From Rhizobium sp. AQ_MP (GTDB lineage: Bacteria; Pseudomonadota; Alphaproteobacteria; Rhizobiales; Rhizobiaceae), in contig NZ_JACJVI010000020.1 in the NCBI RefSeq assembly GCF_014237835.1, positions 1-64,000 of the forward strand: a DNA stretch of 64,000 nt, given 5' to 3'. Position 1 is the stretch's first letter. The number at the start of each line of letters is the position of its first letter. Shown piece by piece: positions 24,514-33,748 of the stretch. Position numbers and translations under genes: made by a program. The notes under the pieces are model-generated. The model was given only the letters and a program-made list of their open reading frames with translations, was not told the origin of the DNA and did not search any database.

Positions 24514-25404
24514 TCAGCCCCTGACAGCCATGCCGTAACGGTGCAAGATCTCCGCGATTTTTCCGTCCTGCTCAGCATCCGGCAGGAGCGCTGGCTGGCG
24601 GCTTGCACCGACTGTCGCGTCCTGCAGATACAGCGCGCGCTTTACCATGGCCGGTGCAAAGCCAAGGGCATAGAGCTCCGTCCGGAAAGCCGTGAAGATC
24701 GCCTGTTGGCGCTCGGCCTCGGGCATGTTCCCACCGTTGTAGCCCTTCAAGATCCCGGCCAGCACGTCGGGTAGCGCATTGCCAAGGCCCGAAATACATC
24801 CGGCTGCGCCATTCTGCAGGGCCCAGAGCACGAGATGATCAGGACCGGAATAGACATCGAAGCCGGGAACATCCCGGGAAACAGCGAGATAGGCTTCGAG
24901 CGTCTCCTTGGCACCGCCCGAATCCTTGATGCCGGCAATATTACCATGGGTGGCCAGCTTTCGCGCCGTATCCGGTTCAATGTGGTTCTGAGTGCGGGCC
25001 GGAATGTCATAGAGATAGATCGGCGTCTTCACGACATCAGCGACCGTCGAAAAATGCCTGACAAGGCCATCCTGGGTGCAGGCGATGAAGAAGGGCGTAA
25101 TGACTGCAATGGCCGTCACGCCAATACGGTCGAATTCCTTGGCAAGCTTGACCGTCTCGAAGGTTGCGGGCATGCCGGCATTGACGATCACGTCAACCTT
25201 GCCGCCGACTTCATCGACAACGACTTCTGCAAGCTTGACCTTTTCCTCAAAGGTGAGCGCGGTGAAATCGCCATTGGTACCGGCGCACATGATGTTGTTG
25301 CCGGCCGTCACCTGGCGGCGCACCTGAGCGCGGGTCGCTTCGTAGTTGATCGTTTCGTCCTCATTGAAGCAGGTAACGAGCGCGACGAAGGCCTTTTTCG
25401 ACAT
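24514..25404 (-). CDS. DapA-family (dihydrodipicolinate synthase/N-acetylneuraminate lyase-like) aldolase
   Basis: A 296-residue class I aldolase of the DapA/NanA superfamily: Schiff-base Lys160 in GNIAGIKDSGG, Tyr132 in YLYDIPARTQN, and the GTNGDF motif at 42-47 in place of the usual GTTGE. It would cleave or form a pyruvate-containing keto acid. It is the last gene of the dipeptide-type ABC operon read leftward, 27 bases after the ATPase gene, so it probably acts on the imported substrate; lysine biosynthesis is unlikely in this context. A sialidase-like gene nearby makes an acylneuraminate-type substrate worth testing. Confidence 0.88.
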   Translation of the reverse strand: MSKKAFVALVTCFNEDETINYEATRAQVRRQVTAGNNIMCAGTNGDFTALTFEEKVKLAEVVVDEVGGKVDVIVNAGMPATFETVKLAKEFDRIGVTAIAVITPFFIACTQDGLVRHFSTVADVVKTPIYLYDIPARTQNHIEPDTARKLATHGNIAGIKDSGGAKETLEAYLAVSRDVPGFDVYSGPDHLVLWALQNGAAGCISGLGNALPDVLAGILKGYNGGNMPEAERQQAIFTAFRTELYALGFAPAMVKRALYLQDATVGASRQPALLPDAEQDGKIAEILHRYGMAVRG

Positions 25405-25431
25405 GATGATGTTCTCCGCAATGTTCTGGTT

Positions 25432-27051
25432 TTAAGAGGCGCGACCGAGACGTGCGGCCCGGTTCTGCGCTTGCACATCGGGATCGGGATCAAGCCCGGC
25501 TGCGAGCAGCGCCTGGGTGTACGGTTTCTGCGGCGTCTCGAAGATGTCGCGCACTGTACCGAGCTCGACCACCTCGCCTTTCTGCATGACCATCACATGG
25601 TCGGCGAAGTCTCGCACGACCGGCAGGTCATGGGCGATGAAGATAAAGGCGATACCCATTTCCTTTCGCAGCCCATCGAGAAGCGCAATGACCTGAGCCT
25701 GGACCGAGACATCAAGCGCAGAAACGGCCTCGTCACAGATGATCAATTGCGGCTCAAGTGCAAGCGCCCTGGCGATCGCGATGCGCTGGCGCTGTCCGCC
25801 GGAGAACTGATGCGGATAACGCCCCATATGCTCAGGTCCCAAGCCCACCTGGGTCAGAAGTTCAGCGACACGCTCCCGCCATTGGGCCTTCGGCAGGATA
25901 TCGGGATGGATCACCCAAGCTTCCGAGATCAGCTGGTAGACGGTCATGCGAGGATTGAGCGACTGGGTGGGATCCTGGAAGACCATCTGAAGATCGCGGC
26001 GAAGCTTGTAGAGCTCAGCCGGTGAGAGCTGGAAAAGGTCCCTTCCCTTCCAAAGGGCTGAGCCGGAATCCGGTTCATCAAGCCTGAGCAAAATGCGGGC
26101 GAGTGTCGATTTCCCCGAACCGCTTTCGCCGACCACGGCCAGCGTCTCACCGGCCAGCAGATCGAAGGACACGCCCTTCAAGGCAGAGAAAGCGCCATAA
26201 GTCTTGCGCACATCGCGCACGCTCAAGACGGGTTCGGCACTCTTCAATGGCTGATGCATTTCGCCTTTGCCCGGCGCTGCCGCGATCAGCTTCTTCGTAT
26301 AGGGGTGCCGCGGGTTCTTGTAGACCTCGCGCACCGTGCCGGCCTCGACCAGGACGCCCTTTTCCATCACCACGACACGGTCCGCGATCTCGGCAACAAC
26401 ACCAAGATCATGCGTGATGATGAGAACGGCCATTCCGGTCTCGCGCTGCAGTTCTTTTAAAAGCTCCAGCACTTCGGCCTGCACGGTGACATCGAGCGCG
26501 GTCGTCGGCTCATCTGCTATCAACAGATCGGGCCGAAGCGCGAGAGCCATGGCGATCATCACCCGCTGCCGCTGGCCACCGGAAAACTCGTGCGGGTACT
26601 TGTCGAGGGCATGCTCGGGATCGGGAATGCCGACACGCCCGAGAAGCCGAAGCGCCTCGGCCTGTGCCTTGGTCGCATCCGTGCCATGCGTCGTCAGCGC
26701 CTCACGGATCTGCCAGCCGACGGTATAGACGGGATTGAGATGGCTAAGCGGATCCTGAAAGATCATGGCAATGCGGCGCCCGTTGATCTCGCGCCGCTGC
26801 GACAGCGGCATCTTCAGCAGATCCACGCCGTCGAGCAGAATTTCGCCTGAGGAGATCCGACCGGGAGGCATGTCGATGAGGTTCATGATCGCCGAAGACG
26901 AGACCGACTTGCCTGAACCGCTCTCTCCGAGGATGGCGAGCGTCTCACCCCGGTCGAGATGATAGGACATGTCACACACGGCCTTGACGACGCCGACTGC
27001 CGTATGGAACTCGACTGAGAGATTGCGGACTTCGAGCAGATGGTCAGCCAT
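25432..27051 (-). CDS. Dipeptide/oligopeptide-type ABC transporter, fused double ATPase (DppD-DppF)
   Basis: 539 residues holding two complete ABC domains. First: Walker A GESGSGKS (about 42-49), signature FSGGQRQRV, Walker B LLIADEPTTALD. Second: Walker A GESGSGKST (about 315), signature FSGGQRQRI, LIICDEAVSALD. This single-chain arrangement replaces separate DppD and DppF. It overlaps the upstream permease gene by 8 bases, and the oligopeptide C-terminal motif (KNPRHPYTKKL, TPQKPYTQALL) follows each domain. Confidence 0.95.
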   Translation of the reverse strand: MADHLLEVRNLSVEFHTAVGVVKAVCDMSYHLDRGETLAILGESGSGKSVSSSAIMNLIDMPPGRISSGEILLDGVDLLKMPLSQRREINGRRIAMIFQDPLSHLNPVYTVGWQIREALTTHGTDATKAQAEALRLLGRVGIPDPEHALDKYPHEFSGGQRQRVMIAMALALRPDLLIADEPTTALDVTVQAEVLELLKELQRETGMAVLIITHDLGVVAEIADRVVVMEKGVLVEAGTVREVYKNPRHPYTKKLIAAAPGKGEMHQPLKSAEPVLSVRDVRKTYGAFSALKGVSFDLLAGETLAVVGESGSGKSTLARILLRLDEPDSGSALWKGRDLFQLSPAELYKLRRDLQMVFQDPTQSLNPRMTVYQLISEAWVIHPDILPKAQWRERVAELLTQVGLGPEHMGRYPHQFSGGQRQRIAIARALALEPQLIICDEAVSALDVSVQAQVIALLDGLRKEMGIAFIFIAHDLPVVRDFADHVMVMQKGEVVELGTVRDIFETPQKPYTQALLAAGLDPDPDVQAQNRAARLGRAS

Positions 27052-27961
27052 TCTTGGCCCCTTTCATTTCCAGACGCCAGCGCTGTACGGGATCAAGCGC
27101 AATTCGCAACCAGTTGGACAACAGGTTCAGCGACATCGTTGTGAGGATGATCGCGAGCCCCGGCCAGAACGAGAGCCACCAGGCGTTGGTCAGGTATTGC
27201 CGTCCTTGGCTGATCATCAACCCCCAGGTAATTTCCGGCGGCTGAATGCCGATGCCGAGGAAGGACAAAGCACTTTCCGCGAGCATGACATAGGCGAAGT
27301 CGAGGGTAGCGAGTGTGGTGAGAGTTGGCAGGACGACCGGAAGAATATGCCGGAAGACAATGCGTTTGCTCGATGCGCCCATGACGCGCGCCGCCTGGAC
27401 GAACATTCGTTCGCGGATCTCGAGCACCTCGGCACGCGTGGTTCTGAGATAGACCGGGATCCGGGTAATCGCGAGCACCACCATCAGGTTCAGGATCGAG
27501 GAGCCGAGGATGTAGAGCACGATGACAGCGATCAAGAGCGACGGGAAAGACATGATCACGTCGGCAAGCCGCATGATGACCTGACTGACCCGCGGCGAGG
27601 AAAAACCGGCGATCAGGCCGAGAACCGTTCCGATGACAGCCGAGATGAGCACGGCGCCGGCCGCAACCAGAACGGTGTTTTGCGTGGCGACGATGATGCG
27701 AGCCAAGAGCGGCCGGCCGAGCGCATCCGCGCCCATCCACCAGACCCAGGCCCTTTCGAAATCAAAGGGTGCTGCATTGCGGCCGCGCAGGTTTTGCTTG
27801 GTCGCCAGGTCCCCAAGCCAGCTTGGGCCGATAATGGCCATCAGGAGAATGATGAGCAGAAAGATCGCAGCACAAAGTGCGAACTTGTCGGCGAGCAGCA
27901 TGCGGACCATTCGTTTGAGGAAGGGAGGCTCGTCAATGATGGTTGTGGCGTCGGTGGACAT
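27044..27961 (-). CDS. Dipeptide-type ABC transporter permease, DppC-like
   Basis: A 305-residue permease; the start MSTDATTIIDEPP (27961) has GGAG upstream. It has an N-terminal OppC-type helix, then five further membrane segments. MGADALGRPLLARIIV is the DppC signature, and the EAA-like loop FVQAARVMGASSKRIVFRHI contacts the ATPase. It begins 10 bases after the DppB stop. Confidence 0.94.
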   Translation of the reverse strand: MSTDATTIIDEPPFLKRMVRMLLADKFALCAAIFLLIILLMAIIGPSWLGDLATKQNLRGRNAAPFDFERAWVWWMGADALGRPLLARIIVATQNTVLVAAGAVLISAVIGTVLGLIAGFSSPRVSQVIMRLADVIMSFPSLLIAVIVLYILGSSILNLMVVLAITRIPVYLRTTRAEVLEIRERMFVQAARVMGASSKRIVFRHILPVVLPTLTTLATLDFAYVMLAESALSFLGIGIQPPEITWGLMISQGRQYLTNAWWLSFWPGLAIILTTMSLNLLSNWLRIALDPVQRWRLEMKGAKNG

Positions 27962-27971
27962 GACCTTCTCC

Positions 27972-28886
27972 TCAATTCCGGATCCGGGGATCGAGCAGCG
28001 CATAGGCAAGATCGATCAGCAGGTTCATGAGGAAGATGGCGAGCGCCGTCACGAGGATCGCCGCCAAGACCACATTGAAGTCGCGCTGCAGGATGGAATC
28101 GATCATCAGCTTGCCGACGCCTGGAAAGCCGAAGATGGTCTCGATGATGACGGCACCGTTCAGAAGGCTGGCTGCCTGGTCGCCGATCACGGTGATCACA
28201 GGTAGCATGGCGTTGCGCAGCGCATGCACAAAGATGATCGGGGTCGATTTGACACCCTTGGCACGTGCCGTCTTCACATAGGCCGAAGAGAGCGCTGATA
28301 TCATCGAGCCCCGAACCACCTGAACGATGATGCCGAAGGGCCGCACGAACAGGACTGATATCGGCAGGATCCAGTGCCAGATCGTGCCTGTACCAGAGGT
28401 CGGCAGCCAGGACAGGTTGACTGCAAAGATGACGATAGCGACGATCGCCAGCCAGAAGTCAGGGACGGAGGCCCCGACAAGCGAGACGATCGACGAAAAG
28501 CGATCAAAGAAGCCGCCGGCCCGGAAGGCTGCAAGCGAGCCGACAATGATGGCGGCAGCGGTCACCAGGGTCATGGTGATGACTGCAAGCCACAGCGTCC
28601 AGACAAAGGCTTCGAGCACCACATCAAGCGCTGGCCGAGCCTTGCGCAGGGATTCGCCGAGATCACCCGTGACGACGTCGCCAACATAGCGGCCAAACTG
28701 CACGAGGAGAGGATCATTGAGCCCATGCAGCTCACGAAATTGGTTCTTCATCTCCTCGGATGCCTCGACCGGCAGGAACAAGGCGGCCGGATCGCCGGTC
28801 AACCGCGAGAGGAAGAAGACCATGACCACGAGCCCGATCAGCGAGATCAGACTGGCCACGGCGCGTTTTCGGATGAAGCTCAGCAT
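27972..28886 (-). CDS. Dipeptide-type ABC transporter permease, DppB-like
   Basis: A 304-residue permease with six membrane segments, the first near residues 10-30. Family marks are FLSRLTGDPAALFLPVEA near the N-terminus and YVKTARAKGVKSTPIIFVHA as the EAA loop. It follows the binding-protein gene by 82 bases that include a stem-loop. Confidence 0.94.
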   Translation of the reverse strand: MLSFIRKRAVASLISLIGLVVMVFFLSRLTGDPAALFLPVEASEEMKNQFRELHGLNDPLLVQFGRYVGDVVTGDLGESLRKARPALDVVLEAFVWTLWLAVITMTLVTAAAIIVGSLAAFRAGGFFDRFSSIVSLVGASVPDFWLAIVAIVIFAVNLSWLPTSGTGTIWHWILPISVLFVRPFGIIVQVVRGSMISALSSAYVKTARAKGVKSTPIIFVHALRNAMLPVITVIGDQAASLLNGAVIIETIFGFPGVGKLMIDSILQRDFNVVLAAILVTALAIFLMNLLIDLAYALLDPRIRN

Positions 28887-28906
28887 GGCGTCCTCTAAGA
28901 AAACGG

Positions 28907-28929
28907 TGCGGCGGGATCATCCCGCCGCA
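28907..28929 (-). promoter_or_regulatory. Stem-loop between the binding-protein and permease genes
   Basis: TGCGGCGGG (28907-28915) and CCCGCCGCA (28921-28929) form a 9-bp stem around five bases. On the minus strand a GTTTTC follows, a weak T-run. It probably attenuates or protects the message after the binding-protein gene. Confidence 0.6.
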
Positions 28930-28968
28930 TGACTTGCCTTGGAACAGACGGCGAGTGCCGCCCGACGA

Positions 28969-30468
28969 TTACTTGATCTTGATCTCGGAGAGCTGAAGCA
29001 TGGAATTGGTCGCCATTGTCGGCTTGAAATCCAGTCGCTCGGAAACACGTGAGAAGCCGACCATGTGGAAGAGAAGCACATCTGCGACGACTTCGTCATG
29101 CAGATAGGCGATCAGTTCCGACCAGAGCTTGGCACGCTCATCACCAACGGCAGCAGACGCACGCGTAATCAGATCGTCCACCTTGGGATCGGAGAAGCCG
29201 GACTGGGTGCCTTCCGTTGCATATTTGAAGAACATCGAGAAGGACGGATCGCCCTTTGAATTGTCGTGCATTGCAGCGACAATCTGCGGACCACGACCTT
29301 CTGCGAAGGGCTTTGAATAATACTGCTCGTGCTCGGCCACTTCGACGAATTTCAGATCGATCTTGAAGCCGACTTCCTGCAACTGTTGCTGGATTGCCTC
29401 CATGATCTCGGTGACGTTCGGGAAGTTTGCAGAACGGGCGACGACGGTGATCGGGGTATCGACCTTCACGCCATCTGCCTTGGCCTCCTCGAGCAGCTTC
29501 TTGGCGGCTTCGGGATCATAGGCCGGCACCTTGACATCCGGATTCCAGCCAAGGGTCGGCGGCGGCACGATGGCGGTGGCCAGCAGTGCGCTGTCCGGCA
29601 ACAAGGTACCAAGGAAGGCTTCACGATCGACGGCAAGGTTCAGCGCTCGACGAACCCGGACGTCATTCAGCGGCTCGATATTGTGGTCGATACGCAGATA
29701 GACGGTTTCGCTGTCGAGATAGGAGAAATCGGTGGCGGGATTGGTCGCTTCGACCTGCGAAATCGAGGGCGAAAGATCGGCTTCACCCGCCTGGACCATG
29801 GCCGCGCGGACAGCAGGATCGGCGCGGAACACATAGGTGGCTTCGGTCACTTCAGGCTTTGTACCCCAGTAGTCGTCGCGGCTTGTCAGGACGATCTGCT
29901 GGCCAGGCGTCCAGTTGGTCAGCTTGTAGGGACCGGTTCCAACCGGTTCGCGAACGAATTCGAGGGGCGTCTCTTCAGGCACCATAGTGACAAGCGACAG
30001 GAGCAAGGGCAGGATCGGCTGAACCGGATCAGCCTTGAAGTCGACCGTGTAATCATCGACGATCGTCGGCGTCACGGTCATGCCGCCAAAGTAGCGACGG
30101 GACTCGCAGGTAATCTTGTCACTCATCATCCGGTCGAAGCTGTGCTTCACGTCCTTCGCATCGAAGGCGCTGCCGTCGGAGAACTTGACACCCTGGCGCA
30201 GATGGAAGCGCCAGCTACCATCGGCGTTCTGCTCCCATTTCTCAGCGAGGCGCGGCTGAATGCCGGTGCCGCCGCGCACATCGAGTTCCGTCAGCGTCTC
30301 GCTGACATTTTCCATGATAATGCGACCGATATTGGATCGCGTTGCCATGCAGGGCTCGAGCAGATCGGCCTCTTCCGGCAACACAATCTTGATCGGACCA
30401 GAACCGGCATAAGCCGGGGAAAGGGCCGTCCCCATGACCAGGGCACACAGCAAGGCAGTCTTTCTCAT
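28969..30468 (-). CDS. Dipeptide-type ABC transporter substrate-binding protein (family 5)
   Basis: A 499-residue periplasmic binding protein with signal peptide (MRKTALLCALVMGTALSPAYA). SBP family 5 marks include LTELDVRGGTGIQPRLAEKW, FHLRQGVKFSDGSAFDAKDV and TGPYKLTNWTPG. The open frame continues to 30996 but the signal peptide fixes the start near 30468; an ATG at 30474 is too close to the GGAGGA. First gene of the leftward operon SBP-DppB-DppC-DppDF-DapA. Ligand unknown: such proteins also bind opines, sugars and amino-acid conjugates. Confidence 0.93.
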   Translation of the reverse strand: MRKTALLCALVMGTALSPAYAGSGPIKIVLPEEADLLEPCMATRSNIGRIIMENVSETLTELDVRGGTGIQPRLAEKWEQNADGSWRFHLRQGVKFSDGSAFDAKDVKHSFDRMMSDKITCESRRYFGGMTVTPTIVDDYTVDFKADPVQPILPLLLSLVTMVPEETPLEFVREPVGTGPYKLTNWTPGQQIVLTSRDDYWGTKPEVTEATYVFRADPAVRAAMVQAGEADLSPSISQVEATNPATDFSYLDSETVYLRIDHNIEPLNDVRVRRALNLAVDREAFLGTLLPDSALLATAIVPPPTLGWNPDVKVPAYDPEAAKKLLEEAKADGVKVDTPITVVARSANFPNVTEIMEAIQQQLQEVGFKIDLKFVEVAEHEQYYSKPFAEGRGPQIVAAMHDNSKGDPSFSMFFKYATEGTQSGFSDPKVDDLITRASAAVGDERAKLWSELIAYLHDEVVADVLLFHMVGFSRVSERLDFKPTMATNSMLQLSEIKIK

Positions 30469-30491
30469 TTCCATTCTCCTCCCAGATGAAT

Positions 30492-31367
30492 TCAGTTTGA
30501 AGCCTTCACGCCTCGCGAGCGTGCAGCCATGAGCGCCGCGAGTGAGATCAAGACAGCACCAACCACCGTGGTCAGCGCGACGGTTTCTTGAAACAGGGCA
30601 AGGCCGCCAAGTGCCACGAGCGGCAGCCGCAGAAAATCGACAGGCGCAACGATACTTGCCGGGGCAAGCGACATGGCATGTGTCATGAGGCCCATGCAGC
30701 TCGTACCAACGACACCCTGGAGGGCGAGCAAGGCCAGCTCCCGATTGCCGGGCATAGCAAAAAAAGGCACGGCCATCACAAGTGAAATTGGCACCGTTAG
30801 CAGCAGATTCCACACAACAAGGGTCGCCGTGGAATCGCCACGCGACATGGATTTGAGGATCAACTGGATACCGGCCTGCAGAAGCGCGCCGACAAGCGCA
30901 AGGCCAATAGCCAGGGTGAAACCCGAAGCAGATGGGCCGACAATGATCATTGCACCCGAAAATCCGATAAGCGGCGCAGCAAGCATGGCAAGGCACGGCC
31001 TTTCGCCAAGCACAAGGGCTGCGCCGAGAACGACGAAGATCGGAGACATGAAGGCGATGGCCGTCACATCTGCCAGCGGCCCAATGCTGAAAGCGGCGAA
31101 AAACGCCACCATTGCAAAAAGCTTGAATAGGGCCCTTACCGCATGCTGGCTGAGCGTATGACTCGACTTGAGCACTTGCGGCCTCAGAACCAGGAAAGGC
31201 AGCACTGCGACAATGCCGAAAAGAGCTCGGAAAAAGGCGATAACGAAAGGATGCACCGCACCGTTGAGGGCGCGCACGATCACGGCATCGGTTGCTGCCA
31301 GTACGGCCGCCCCAATCGCGAAGAGCACTGCCGCGGAAACCCGCTCACGCCTCTCTCCACTCTGCAT
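30492..31367 (-). CDS. EamA/DMT-family transporter
   Basis: A 291-residue membrane protein with ten hydrophobic segments arranged as two EamA repeats. Start MQSGERRERV at 31367 has GGGAGG ahead of it. The family mostly exports metabolites or amino acids, and a few import. It lies 23 bases upstream of the binding-protein gene on the same strand, so it is probably the first gene of the transcript and divergent from the sialidase-like gene. It may export a by-product. Confidence 0.88.
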   Translation of the reverse strand: MQSGERRERVSAAVLFAIGAAVLAATDAVIVRALNGAVHPFVIAFFRALFGIVAVLPFLVLRPQVLKSSHTLSQHAVRALFKLFAMVAFFAAFSIGPLADVTAIAFMSPIFVVLGAALVLGERPCLAMLAAPLIGFSGAMIIVGPSASGFTLAIGLALVGALLQAGIQLILKSMSRGDSTATLVVWNLLLTVPISLVMAVPFFAMPGNRELALLALQGVVGTSCMGLMTHAMSLAPASIVAPVDFLRLPLVALGGLALFQETVALTTVVGAVLISLAALMAARSRGVKASN

Positions 31368-31599
31368 AACATCCTCCCGGACCGACCTCCACGTCGGCAT
31401 GCGCAGACCATCCAACTTCCACTCATCTTTGTCAAATGTTTTTCTGCTGTAAAATTTCTCCAGTACTCACATCTTCATAAAAATTATGGATTTCAGTATG
31501 TTAAAAGACCGTTTTCTGGATTTTTACTCAATTTCCTACATAAACAAACTTGACAACTTTGCAGAAAAGGCAGATTTCGGAAATCGAGAGGAGTGCTCC

Positions 31600-32790
31600 A
31601 TGACACCTGATGACATTGCCCGACGAATGACCGGCGCACTCAATGTGGCTGACACGGGCCGGATCGAGGCTTTTCTTCCGTCCCCGATGGTCCAGAACCA
31701 CGCAGCCTTCCTGCACAGGCAGGCGAACGGAAGTCTGATCTGCGCCTGGTTCGGCGGCTCGCTTGAAGGCAAGTCCGACATTTCGATCTACGCCTCCGTG
31801 TTGCCTGAAGGCGCATCGGCCTGGGGTCCGCCTCAGCTGCTGAGTTCAGACCCTGACCATTCAGAACAGAACCCGGTTCTGTTTGAGGCGCCCGACGGCC
31901 GCCTCCTCTTGATTCATACGTCGCAGCCTTCGGGAAACCAGGACGAATGCCGGATCAGGATGACGGATATTGCAACGGATAGCGCCGATCCGACGCGGCT
32001 GACCGCTGCACAAGGCCGCTACCTCGATCTGCCCCGCGGCAGCTTCGTTCGAGCCCCGATCGTGATCCGCGCAGACGGCGCTTGGCTTCTGCCAATTTTT
32101 CGCTGCATTCCCCGTCCCGGGCAGAAATGGAATGGCAGCCATGATACGGCAGCTGTCGGCATAAGCCGGGACGCAGGTGCGAATTGGACGCTTGAGGAAC
32201 TTCCCCAGTCGATCGGCTGCGTGCATATGTCTCCTGCGGCTCTCGGCGGAAACCATATGGCCGCCTTTTTTCGCCGCCGTCAGGCAGACTTCGTCTACCG
32301 TGTCGAGAGCAGAGATCAAGGCCTCACCTGGAGCACCCCGGCACCGACTGACCTGCCGAACAACAACTCATCCATCGCAGCAATTTCGCTTGACGACGGC
32401 CGCCTTGCTATCATCTGCAATCCCGTCAATGCTGAAGCCTCCCCGGACCGTCGAACCTCTCTTTATGATGAGCTTGGAGAAGCGGACGACAGGCCGGAGG
32501 CGGACCCGACCGGGGGTTGCGCGCCCATCTGGGGCGTGCCGCGCGCGCCTGTCTCGGTCTGCATTTCACGCGACGGCGGCCAGACATTTCCTGAGCGTGT
32601 CCTGATTGAGGATGGCCCGGGAACCTGCCTGTCCAACGATTCCATCGATGGACGAAACAAGGAAATGTCCTATCCATGGCTTCTGGCCGGCCCGGACGGC
32701 TCACTGCATATCGCCTATACCTATCATCGACGCGCGATCAAATATGTCCGGCTCGCCCCCGGCTGGGATCGTCCCGAAAACGGAGCATGA
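31600..32790 (+). CDS. Sialidase-like BNR/Asp-box protein, apparently cytoplasmic
   Basis: 396 residues, six-bladed-propeller type. Three Asp boxes are visible: SRDAGANWT, SRDQGLTWS and SRDGGQTFP. FVRAPIVIRADG near residue 145 takes the place of the FRIP region. The start at 31600 has GAGAGGAG upstream; the longer frame to 31486 adds AT-rich sequence. No signal peptide follows the start, so it would act on an imported substrate, unlike secreted sialidases. It precedes pdxA by one base. It may hydrolyse a glycosidic or unsaturated acid-sugar bond; sialic-acid specificity is not proven. Confidence 0.8.
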   Translation: MTPDDIARRMTGALNVADTGRIEAFLPSPMVQNHAAFLHRQANGSLICAWFGGSLEGKSDISIYASVLPEGASAWGPPQLLSSDPDHSEQNPVLFEAPDGRLLLIHTSQPSGNQDECRIRMTDIATDSADPTRLTAAQGRYLDLPRGSFVRAPIVIRADGAWLLPIFRCIPRPGQKWNGSHDTAAVGISRDAGANWTLEELPQSIGCVHMSPAALGGNHMAAFFRRRQADFVYRVESRDQGLTWSTPAPTDLPNNNSSIAAISLDDGRLAIICNPVNAEASPDRRTSLYDELGEADDRPEADPTGGCAPIWGVPRAPVSVCISRDGGQTFPERVLIEDGPGTCLSNDSIDGRNKEMSYPWLLAGPDGSLHIAYTYHRRAIKYVRLAPGWDRPENGA

Positions 32791-32791
32791 C

Positions 32792-33748
32792 ATGAGCGGC
32801 ATTATCGGCATCACCATGGGCGATCCCTGCGGCGTCGGGCCCGAGATTTCGGTACGGGCTTTGGCCGAAATGTCGGCTGATGATCGCGCCGCAACGCGGA
32901 TCTATGGCAACCTGGCAACCCTTGAAGCGGCACGCAAGGCGCTTAACGTCGACATCGACCTTGCCCCTTACGTCGTCGACATCAAGGTAGAGGGCGCGCC
33001 GCTTCCCTGGGGCACTCTGAGCCCGGTCGCCGGCGATGCCGCCTTCCGCTTCATTGAAAAGGCTGTTCGCGACGCAGAAGCCGGAAGGATCGGCTGCATT
33101 GTGACGGCCCCGATCAACAAGGAAGCCCTGAACCTCGCCGGCCATCACTATGACGGCCATACCGGCATGCTGCGCAGCCTGACCGGCTCCAAGGCGGCTT
33201 ACATGCTGCTCGCTTCGGAACGGCTGAAGGTGATCCACGTCTCGACCCATGTCTCGCTGCAGGAAGCGATCCGCCGGGCAACAACCGAACGTGTGCTGGC
33301 AACAATCAAGGCCGGCAACGACCACTTGAAGCGCATTGGCTACGACAAGCCACGCATTGCGGTTGCCGGCGTCAATCCGCATTGCGGTGAAAACGGCCTG
33401 TTTGGCAGCGAAGATGACGACCAGATCTCCCCCGCAGTCGCAGCCGCACGCGCCGAAGGGATCGACGTGTCCGGCCCGATCTCGGCCGACACGGTCTTCT
33501 ACCGCGCCTATTCCGGTGCATTTGACCTGGTCGTCGCGCAATATCACGACCAGGGCCATATCCCGATCAAGCTCGTCGCCTTCGACACGGCGGTCAATGT
33601 CTCGGTCGAATTACCAATCGACCGCACGTCGGTAGACCACGGCACAGCCTTTGACATCGCCGGCAAGGGTATCGCCAATCATGGCAACATGAATTCCGCC
33701 ATCGCCTATGCCCGCAAGCTGGTTGCCGGCAAGGCGAAGCAAGGATGA
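32792..33748 (+). CDS. pdxA2: PdxA-family dehydrogenase (PdxA2, 4-phospho-threonate/erythronate type)
   Basis: A 318-residue NAD-dependent metal enzyme. Family marks: ITMGDPCGVGPE, VTAPINKEAL, metal-binding His in YDGHTGML, THVSL and HDQGHIPIK, and GVNPHCGENG. Paralogues of PdxA coupled with DUF1537 kinases oxidise and decarboxylate 4-phospho-D-threonate or erythronate to dihydroxyacetone phosphate. A DUF1537 kinase lies 2.9 kb away on the opposite strand, so this role is preferred over vitamin B6 synthesis. It starts one base after the sialidase-like stop and overlaps the next gene by ATGA. Confidence 0.88.
   Translation: MSGIIGITMGDPCGVGPEISVRALAEMSADDRAATRIYGNLATLEAARKALNVDIDLAPYVVDIKVEGAPLPWGTLSPVAGDAAFRFIEKAVRDAEAGRIGCIVTAPINKEALNLAGHHYDGHTGMLRSLTGSKAAYMLLASERLKVIHVSTHVSLQEAIRRATTERVLATIKAGNDHLKRIGYDKPRIAVAGVNPHCGENGLFGSEDDDQISPAVAAARAEGIDVSGPISADTVFYRAYSGAFDLVVAQYHDQGHIPIKLVAFDTAVNVSVELPIDRTSVDHGTAFDIAGKGIANHGNMNSAIAYARKLVAGKAKQG

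Noticed and set aside
30469..30996. N-terminal extension of the binding-protein frame
   Set aside because: The extension precedes a clear signal peptide and overlaps the EamA gene; it is a shadow frame.
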